Below are positions 58,627-64,000 of a DNA stretch of 64,000 nt, piece after piece (within the stretch, counting starts at the first letter, position 1; each line of letters begins with the position of its first letter). The position numbers and the translations under genes were made by a program. The notes beneath the pieces were generated by a model. That model had not been told where the DNA came from, searched no databases, and saw only the letters and a program-made list of their open reading frames with translations. Source of the DNA: Jannaschia sp. GRR-S6-38. Its GTDB lineage: Bacteria; Pseudomonadota; Alphaproteobacteria; Rhodobacterales; Rhodobacteraceae. The DNA is taken from assembly GCF_029853695.1 (NCBI RefSeq), contig NZ_CP122537.1, positions 2,315,501 to 2,379,500 of the forward strand. Reading direction: 5' to 3'.

Positions 58627-59349
58627 TCAGGCGCGGGCGTCGAGCATCAGGGGCACGCCGCCGGCCTCCATCTCCTCGGCCCGGTCGAAGCGGATATAGG
58701 CGAGCGCCCGGTCGCCGGCGACGGTGTGGACGGTCCCGGCGGGGCGGCCCGACGCGGTGATCTCGGCCCCGGGGGTCAGGCCGCGCCCGGTCACGCGGGC
58801 CAGGCCTTTGCGCAGCTCGGTCTTGTGCTTCATGCGCGCCGTCACTTCCTGGCCGACATAGCAGCCCTTCTTGAAGTCGACGCCGCCGAGGCGCTCGAAC
58901 CCCATTTCGAGGATATAGCTCTCGTTCGGGATCAGCTCGATGCCGGTCTCGGGGACCAGGTTCTCGACCCGGACCGCGTCCCAGTCGACGCCGCCATCGC
59001 AGGTGCCGCCGTAGAGCCGCCAGCCCATTCCGGGGCGCGGATCGGTCATCGCCCCCTCGGGCGGCTGACCCAGGCCGAGCCCGACGGTCATACCGCTCGC
59101 CTCGATCGCGACATCGGCGCGCAGCTTGTATATGCCCAGCCGCTGCGCGACCTGCGGCGCGAGATCCGCGGCGATGTCGAGGCAGATCGCTTCGCCGTCG
59201 CGAAAGCACAGGAAATCGGCAAGGTACTTGCCCTGCGGATTGAGCAGCGCGGCATAGCCCAGCCCGGTCTCGGGCACGTCGCGGGTCAGCAGGCCGTGCA
59301 GGAACTTCTCCCGGTCGGGACCGGTGATGCGGAGAACGGTGCGTGTCAT
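58627..59349 (-). CDS. ygfZ: YgfZ/GcvT-like folate-binding protein
   Basis: 240 residues. The signature KKGCYVGQEVTARMKHK with the conserved Cys identifies YgfZ, a tetrahydrofolate-dependent helper in iron-sulfur cluster repair or assembly. FLHGLLTRDV, YAALLNPQGKYLADFLCF and RVENLVPETGIELIPNE are also typical. Smaller than E. coli YgfZ (326), as common in alphaproteobacteria. Confidence 0.92.
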   Translation of the reverse strand: MTRTVLRITGPDREKFLHGLLTRDVPETGLGYAALLNPQGKYLADFLCFRDGEAICLDIAADLAPQVAQRLGIYKLRADVAIEASGMTVGLGLGQPPEGAMTDPRPGMGWRLYGGTCDGGVDWDAVRVENLVPETGIELIPNESYILEMGFERLGGVDFKKGCYVGQEVTARMKHKTELRKGLARVTGRGLTPGAEITASGRPAGTVHTVAGDRALAYIRFDRAEEMEAGGVPLMLDARA

Positions 59350-59460
59350 GCCCTCCGAGATGGGCCGCGCGGGGGGCGCTGCCAAGCCCTGATTGACCCC
59401 CCGGGCGACGGGGCGTAACCGACGGGGCAGACGAGCGGCGGGACGGAAGGGCTTGGCACC

Positions 59461-60684
59461 ATGCGCGACGACAGGATCGAAACCGTCCCCAACCTCTCGC
59501 ACGGGCCGCAGACGCTGGCGATCCCGGGGCCGTCGATCATCCCCGAGCGGGTGCTGCGCGCGATGCACCGGCCGTCGCCCAACATCTATCACGGGCCGCT
59601 GGTCGACCTGACGCATTCGCTGATCCCCGACCTCAAGGCGGTGGCCCGGACCGAACATCAGGCGACGATCTATATCGGCAACGGCCACGCGGTCTGGGAA
59701 GCCTGCCTCGCGAACACCCATTCCCGCGGCGACCTGGTCCTGATCCCGCGCACCGGCACCTTCGCGGATGGCTGGGGCGCGATGGCCGAAGGGCTCGGCC
59801 TGCGGGTGGAATATCTCGACTTCGGCAATCGCGTCGCGATGGACCCCGCCGCCATCGGCCAGCGCCTGCGCGAGGACACGAACCACGAGATCCGCTCCGT
59901 CCTCGCCGTCCACGTGGACACCTCCTCCTCGATCCGCTCCGACATCGCCGCGATCCGCGCCGAGATGGACGCGGCCGGGCATCCGGCGCTCCTGCAGGCC
60001 GATTGCATGGCGAGCCTCGGCTGCGATCGCTTCGAGATGGACGACTGGGGCGCCGACGTGATGATCGCGGGCTGCCAGAAGGGCCTGATGACGCCCGCGG
60101 GCATGGCCTTCGTCTTCTACAACGACCGCGCCGACCGCGCCCGCGAGCGCGCCGACTGCGTGACCGGCTACTGGGACTGGCGCCCGCGCACGGCGCCGGA
60201 AGTCTATTTTCGCTACTTCTACGGCACCGGGCCGACGCATCACCTCTACGGCCTGCGCGAGGCGCTGGACATGATCGTCCACGAGGAAGGCATCGAGAAC
60301 GTCTGGGCGCGCCACGCGGTGCTGGCCCGCGCGCTGCACGCGGCCTTCGAGGCGTGGGAAGCGCCCGGCGGGATGGAGCTGAACGTCCGCGATCCCGCGC
60401 ATCGCTCGAACGCCGTGACCTCGGTCCGGCTGCCGGAGCAGGGGACGCGGCTGCGCGAGTGGGTCGAGCATCAGGCCGGCCTGACGCTTGGCATCGGCCT
60501 GGGCATGGCGCCGCCAGGATCGCCGGAATGGGACGGCTTCTTCCGCGTGGGCCACATGGGCCACGTCTCGGCTCATTCGATGATGGGCACGCTGGGGGCG
60601 ATCGAAGCCGGGCTGAAGGCGCTGGAGCTGCCCCATGGCTCCGGGGCGCTGGCGGCGGCGGCCGAGGTCATGGCCGGACGTTGA
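59461..60684 (+). CDS. Class V aminotransferase (alanine--glyoxylate/pyridoxamine--pyruvate type)
   Basis: 407 residues. A PLP enzyme of the serine/alanine-glyoxylate aminotransferase group: IPGPSIIPERVLRAMHRPSP at the start, YIGNGHAVWEACLAN, and the PLP lysine Lys207 in VMIAGCQKGLMTPAGMAF. It may use glyoxylate or pyruvate as acceptor, possibly pyridoxamine as donor; the exact reaction is not settled. It stands alone, divergent from ygfZ. Confidence 0.85.
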   Translation: MRDDRIETVPNLSHGPQTLAIPGPSIIPERVLRAMHRPSPNIYHGPLVDLTHSLIPDLKAVARTEHQATIYIGNGHAVWEACLANTHSRGDLVLIPRTGTFADGWGAMAEGLGLRVEYLDFGNRVAMDPAAIGQRLREDTNHEIRSVLAVHVDTSSSIRSDIAAIRAEMDAAGHPALLQADCMASLGCDRFEMDDWGADVMIAGCQKGLMTPAGMAFVFYNDRADRARERADCVTGYWDWRPRTAPEVYFRYFYGTGPTHHLYGLREALDMIVHEEGIENVWARHAVLARALHAAFEAWEAPGGMELNVRDPAHRSNAVTSVRLPEQGTRLREWVEHQAGLTLGIGLGMAPPGSPEWDGFFRVGHMGHVSAHSMMGTLGAIEAGLKALELPHGSGALAAAAEVMAGR

Positions 60685-60769
60685 CGCCATTTCGTCAAAT
60701 CCGCGCCGGATTCGCGGGCTAGCCCGTCAGGTGCGGGACGCGAACGGGCCCGCGCGAACGGGGCGGCGC

Positions 60770-61018
60770 ATGCGACGCACGATCGGACATCTCAACACGC
60801 CCGCGGGCTATTTCCTGCTGGCCTGCGCCGCGATGGGCCTGCTCTGGTCCCCGGTGGTGGCGTCGGTCCTGCTGGGGCAGGATATCGCATCGACGAAGAC
60901 CCAGAGCTCGGTGGCATCCGTCCCCGACGATGCCGGATCGGTCATGAACGCCGCCGCGGATCGCGACCCGCTCGGCGCTCTGGACGATCTGACCTGGAAG
61001 CGGCGCCTGACGCCCTGA
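60770..61018 (+). CDS. Hypothetical single-helix membrane protein
   Basis: 82 residues. One hydrophobic stretch (about residues 10-31, AGYFLLACAAMGLLWSPVVA) is followed by a Ser/Asp-rich tail ending in WKRRLTP. No family recognised. Modest support: the upstream CGGGGCGGC is a weak ribosome site. Confidence 0.5.
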   Translation: MRRTIGHLNTPAGYFLLACAAMGLLWSPVVASVLLGQDIASTKTQSSVASVPDDAGSVMNAAADRDPLGALDDLTWKRRLTP

Positions 61019-61025
61019 TCGCGCC

Positions 61026-61262
61026 TCAGCGGCGCGCGCGGTCGAGCGCGGCGGCGACCCGGGCCTCCCACTCCGCCTCGACCCGCGCCCGGTAGGCCCC
61101 GAAGCGTCGGATCGCGACATGCAGGACGGCGCAGATCAGAAGCGCCACGGCATAGCCCCAGATGCCCCAGACCGTGACCAGCCCGAACACGAGGATCAGG
61201 TAGGCCATCCCGAGGAAGGCGCCGGTATAGTCTTCGACACGGCCAAGCTTTCGATCATCCAT
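61026..61262 (-). CDS. Small membrane protein
   Basis: 78 residues with two close hydrophobic segments (about 15-32 and 34-50) and a basic-acidic helical end (YRARVEAEWEARVAAALDRA). AGGAGGT before the start is an excellent ribosome site, so the gene is probably real. Function unknown. Confidence 0.65.
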   Translation of the reverse strand: MDDRKLGRVEDYTGAFLGMAYLILVFGLVTVWGIWGYAVALLICAVLHVAIRRFGAYRARVEAEWEARVAAALDRARR

Positions 61263-61310
61263 GGCACACCTCCTGCGGCAGAGATTAGCGGGAAAATCCT
61301 TTCTGTCAGG

Positions 61311-62414
61311 TCACGAATTCGCGGCGTCCAGCGCGGGGGGCAGGGCGGCGCCGAAGGCGTCCATGTCGGCCTGCGTCCCGCAGGAGACGCGGATGCAGCG
61401 ATCGAGCGGGGCGACGCCCGGCATGCGCACGAAGATGCCCCGTTCGATCAGGCCGGCCATGACGCGGCGGGCGAAGGCCCCGTCGCGCCCGCAATCCATC
61501 GTCACGAAATTGGTGGCCGAGGGCAGCGGCGTCAGCCCGTTCGCCGTGGCGATGGCGGCCAGCCGGTCGCGCGATTGCGCCACGCGGGCCTGCACCTCGA
61601 GCAGCCAGTCCGGGTCGGACAGCGCGCCCAGCGCGCCGGCCTGCGCCACGCGGCCCAGCCCGAAATGGTTGCGCACCTTCTCGAAGGCGCGGATCAACTC
61701 GGGATGGCCGATGGCATAGCCCACGCGCAGCCCGGCCAGCCCATGCGCCTTGGAAAAGGTCCGCATCCGGATCACGCGCCCGTCCGAGGGGTCGAGCGGC
61801 GGGATCGCGGCCGCGGGGGCGAGGTCGGCATAGGCCTCGTCGAGGCAAAGGAGTGTGCCGTCCGGCAGCGCGTCGAGCATCCGCGCGATCCGCCCTGCGT
61901 CGTGATGGCTGCCCATCGGATTGTCCGGGTTGGCGAGGTAGACAAGCTTCGCGTCGACCTCCGCCGCGCGGGCCGCAAGCGCGTCGGGATCCTCGTGATC
62001 GCCGTCATAGGGCACCGCGTGGATCACGCCGCCGAAGCCCGCCACGTGGTAGTTGAAGGTCGGGTAGGCGCCGGCCGAGGTGACCACCGCGTCGCCGGGC
62101 GCGACCAGCAGCCGGACGAGGAAGCCCAGCAGGCCGTCGATGCCCTCGCCGGTGACGATCGCCTCGGGCGGGACGGCGTGATGGGCGGCCAGCGCGTGGC
62201 GCAGGTCGTGGCATTCCGGGTCGCCATACATCCAAGCCTCGGCCGCGGCGGCCTCGATCGCGGCGATGGCGCGGGGCGAGGGGCCGAAGGGCGACTCGTT
62301 GGCGCCCAGCCGGGCGGCGAAGGGCGCGCCGCGGGCGCGTTCCTGCGCCTCGGGTCCCACGAAGGGGACGGAGGCCGGCAGGCCGGCGGCGAGATCGGTC
62401 AGGCGATGGGTCAT
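61311..62414 (-). CDS. hisC: Histidinol-phosphate aminotransferase-like enzyme
   Basis: 367 residues. PLP-dependent class I/II aminotransferase: RLGANESPFGPSPRAIAAIE, GEGIDGLLGFLVRLL, YLANPDNPMGSH, and the PLP lysine in RMRTFSKAHGLAGLRVG. HisC makes histidinol phosphate. Some relatives act on phenylalanine or tyrosine, so hisC is the best but not certain name. The start overlaps the ghrA-like stop (ATGA). Confidence 0.82.
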   Translation of the reverse strand: MTHRLTDLAAGLPASVPFVGPEAQERARGAPFAARLGANESPFGPSPRAIAAIEAAAAEAWMYGDPECHDLRHALAAHHAVPPEAIVTGEGIDGLLGFLVRLLVAPGDAVVTSAGAYPTFNYHVAGFGGVIHAVPYDGDHEDPDALAARAAEVDAKLVYLANPDNPMGSHHDAGRIARMLDALPDGTLLCLDEAYADLAPAAAIPPLDPSDGRVIRMRTFSKAHGLAGLRVGYAIGHPELIRAFEKVRNHFGLGRVAQAGALGALSDPDWLLEVQARVAQSRDRLAAIATANGLTPLPSATNFVTMDCGRDGAFARRVMAGLIERGIFVRMPGVAPLDRCIRVSCGTQADMDAFGAALPPALDAANS

Positions 62415-63340
62415 GCGAGCGCCTCCCGGCGGTCCACCAGATGTAGAAGCGGCTCGCCGGCCTCGCCGCGGCGGATGTTCTCGGCGATGACATGCGCCGC
62501 GCTCGCGGGCCGCGTGGCGGAGGCGATATGCGGCGTGACCGTGACCTTCGGATGCGCCCAGAAGGGGTGATCCTCGGGCAGCGGCTCCTGCCGGAACGTG
62601 TCGAGCGTCGCGTGGCCCAGCCGGTCCAGCGCGGCCAGCAGCGCCTCGTCGTCGATCAGCGCGCCGCGCCCGGGATTGAGCAGGACGGCCCCGTCGCGCA
62701 TCCAGCCCAGCCGCTCGGCATCCATCAGGTTCTCGGTGGCGCGGGCATGCGGCACCAGCAGCACCACGATCTCGGCCCCCGAAAGCGCCCGGCGCAGCCC
62801 GTTCGCGCCGGTCAGCGCGGTGACGCCCTCGATCTCCTTCGGGCCGCGCGACCAGCCGGTCACCGGGAAGCCCAGGCCCGCCAGCGCCCGCGCGCAGGCC
62901 GCGCCCAGCACGCCCAGCCCCAGGATCGCGACCGGCCGGTCGGCGGCCAGCGGCGGCGGGGTCGGGTCCCAGCCCGCGCCGCGAAGATGCGCGTCGATGC
63001 CGAGATGGTGGCGCAGGACATGCCCCGTCACCCACTCGACCATCCCCTGCGTCAGCGCGTCATCGACCATCCGGGCCAGCGGCGCGGTGAGGCTGCGGTT
63101 GCCCTCGACATCCTCGACCCCGGCCCAGAGGTTCAGGACGCCCTTGAGCCGCGTGTAGGGCGTGAAATCCTGAAGGGCAGAGCTCGGGGCATAGACCACC
63201 CAATCCACGCTGGCCGGATCCGGCGCGTCCGCCAGCGTGAGGATCTCGTGCGCCACCCCGCGCGCCTCGAGGGCGGCGGGCAGCACGTCGCGATAGTCCG
63301 ACCAGCGTTCGGGCGATGCGGCGAAGAGGATGCGTGTCAT
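62411..63340 (-). CDS. ghrA: Glyoxylate/hydroxypyruvate reductase A-like dehydrogenase
   Basis: 309 residues, D-2-hydroxyacid dehydrogenase. NAD(P) motif ILGLGVLGAACARALAGLGF, LLVPHARATENLMDAERLGW, LLNPGRGALIDDEALLAALD and the catalytic His region HPKVTVTPHIAS are present. The N-terminal region (DWVVYAPSSALQDFTPYTRL) matches GhrA, which reduces glyoxylate and hydroxypyruvate. It is coupled to hisC by overlap. Confidence 0.88.
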   Translation of the reverse strand: MTRILFAASPERWSDYRDVLPAALEARGVAHEILTLADAPDPASVDWVVYAPSSALQDFTPYTRLKGVLNLWAGVEDVEGNRSLTAPLARMVDDALTQGMVEWVTGHVLRHHLGIDAHLRGAGWDPTPPPLAADRPVAILGLGVLGAACARALAGLGFPVTGWSRGPKEIEGVTALTGANGLRRALSGAEIVVLLVPHARATENLMDAERLGWMRDGAVLLNPGRGALIDDEALLAALDRLGHATLDTFRQEPLPEDHPFWAHPKVTVTPHIASATRPASAAHVIAENIRRGEAGEPLLHLVDRREALA

Positions 63341-63460
63341 GCCGGGCGGGATGCCATGGCGGCGCGCCCGCCGCCAAGGGCGAAACCGCGCGCGTGCTCA
63401 TCCGGCCGGAAAGCCCCGGGTAGCTGGCCACCCGTCCGCGACGCCGACCGGCGGCGCGGT

Positions 63461-64000
63461 TCAGGACGGGTCGCGCCAGCGGTTCACGATGGGATAGCGG
63501 CGGTCCAGCCAGAAGGCGCGTTGCGACAGGCGCGCGCCCGGCGCGGATTGGAAGCGCTTGTATTCCGACTGGTAGATCAGCCGTTCGACATGGCGGACCA
63601 CCTCGCGGTCATGGCCGGCCGCGACCACCTCGGCGATCGACTGCTCGGCGTCGATCAGGCGCTTCAGAATGTCGTCCAGCACCGGATAGGCCGGCAGGCT
63701 GTCCTCGTCCTTCTGGTCGGCGCGCAGCTCGGCCGAGGGCGGCTTGTCGATCACGCGCGCGGGCATCACCTCGCCCGCGGGGCCCTTGAACATCGGGTCG
63801 TGGTTGGCGTTGCGCCAGCGGCAGACCTCGAACAGGTCGGTCTTGTAGAGATCCTTCACCGGATTGTAGCCGCCGACCATGTCGCCGTAGATCGTGGCAT
63901 AGCCCACCGCGACCTCGGACTTGTTGCCGGTGGTCAGAAGCATCGCGCCGAACTTGTTGCTGAGCGCCATCATCAGCAGGCCGCGGATGCGGGACTGGAT
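63461..64000 (-). CDS. nadE: NAD+ synthase, C-terminal part (gene continues past window)
   Basis: The frame is open to the window edge; 179 residues are visible, reading IQSRIRGLLMMALSNKFGAM from base 64000. LLTTGNKSEVAVGYATIYGD, DMVGGYNPVKDLYKTDLFEV and RAFWLDRRYPIVNRW are NAD synthetase blocks. It amidates deamido-NAD with ATP; whether a glutaminase domain is attached cannot be seen, though alphaproteobacterial forms usually have one. The 5' end lies outside the window. Confidence 0.93.
   Translation of the reverse strand: MQSRIRGLLMMALSNKFGAMLLTTGNKSEVAVGYATIYGDMVGGYNPVKDLYKTDLFEVCRWRNANHDPMFKGPAGEVMPARVIDKPPSAELRADQKDEDSLPAYPVLDDILKRLIDAEQSIAEVVAAGHDREVVRHVERLIYQSEYKRFQSAPGARLSQRAFWLDRRYPIVNRWRDPS

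Noticed and set aside
60715..60726. Perfect 12-bp palindrome CGGGCTAGCCCG after the class V aminotransferase
   Set aside because: No loop for an RNA hairpin and no T-run; in very GC-rich DNA a chance palindrome is likely.

Overview
The window is a GC-rich alphaproteobacterial chromosome segment, most likely from the order Rhodobacterales (Roseobacter/Paracoccus-type bacteria). The support is gene content and order: flgE-flgK-flgL-flgI, uvrC-pgsA-moaD-moaE, a divergent lrp/trxB pair, hsp20 with DUF1150, fused sulfate adenylyltransferase/APS kinase, rpsA-ihfB-lapA-trpF next to trpB, Hint-domain proteins, DUF1523 and DUF2161. Genes are densely packed with many 1-4 bp stop/start overlaps. I found no tRNA, rRNA, CRISPR array, insertion sequence or prophage.

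Layout. 1-4667: end of a flagellar operon (hook, two hook-filament junction proteins, P-ring). 4668-5885: 1.2 kb with no convincing gene, holding degenerate short repeats. 5886-8567: S49 peptidase, a tiny cysteine-rich membrane protein, a cation antiporter and a pteridine-reductase-like SDR. 8888-12155: uvrC, pgsA and the two molybdopterin synthase subunits. 12160-18059: a Hint protein, an atypical SDR, a TspO-like protein, an orphan peptide-binding protein and a three-gene SCO1-type secretory operon. 18117-23519: nth, a frameshifted lipoprotein gene, a DUF2975/XRE pair, an M20 deacylase, small membrane proteins and a second Hint protein. 23662-31954: TPR-sulfotransferase, lipase, Nudix, EamA transporter, DUF2161, a frameshifted inorganic pyrophosphatase, Lrp and TrxB. 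32069-38012: a frameshifted sat-cysC fusion, a stress-type response regulator, the Hsp20 operon, purE, purK and trmB. 38047-50120: a metallo-hydrolase, aroA, cmk, DUF2130, DLH, an inverted rpsA-ihfB-lapA-trpF block and trpB. 50249-52256: three related small secreted proteins with low-complexity tails around a membrane-anchored LuxR-type regulator. 52274-64000: DUF2237, a class C serine hydrolase, DUF2332-pth, a quinone-oxidoreductase/pepF pair, ygfZ, a class V aminotransferase, small membrane proteins, hisC-ghrA and the 3' part of nadE.

Most genes are housekeeping: nucleotide, tryptophan, shikimate, histidine and NAD synthesis, sulfate activation, repair and translation. The most novel part is the 50.1-52.3 kb cluster, whose three secreted proteins appear to share one small domain but end in Asp/Ser/Gly or Gly/Asn tails. 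Also notable are a response-regulator gene behind an EcfG-like promoter, two Hint proteins with Ser where the family has its catalytic Cys, and the SCO operon with two unrecognised cysteine-containing partners. Two important enzymes (pyrophosphatase and sulfate adenylyltransferase/APS kinase) carry the same kind of single-G insertion. That looks more like a base-calling artefact than biology, but it must be resolved before these genes are called broken.
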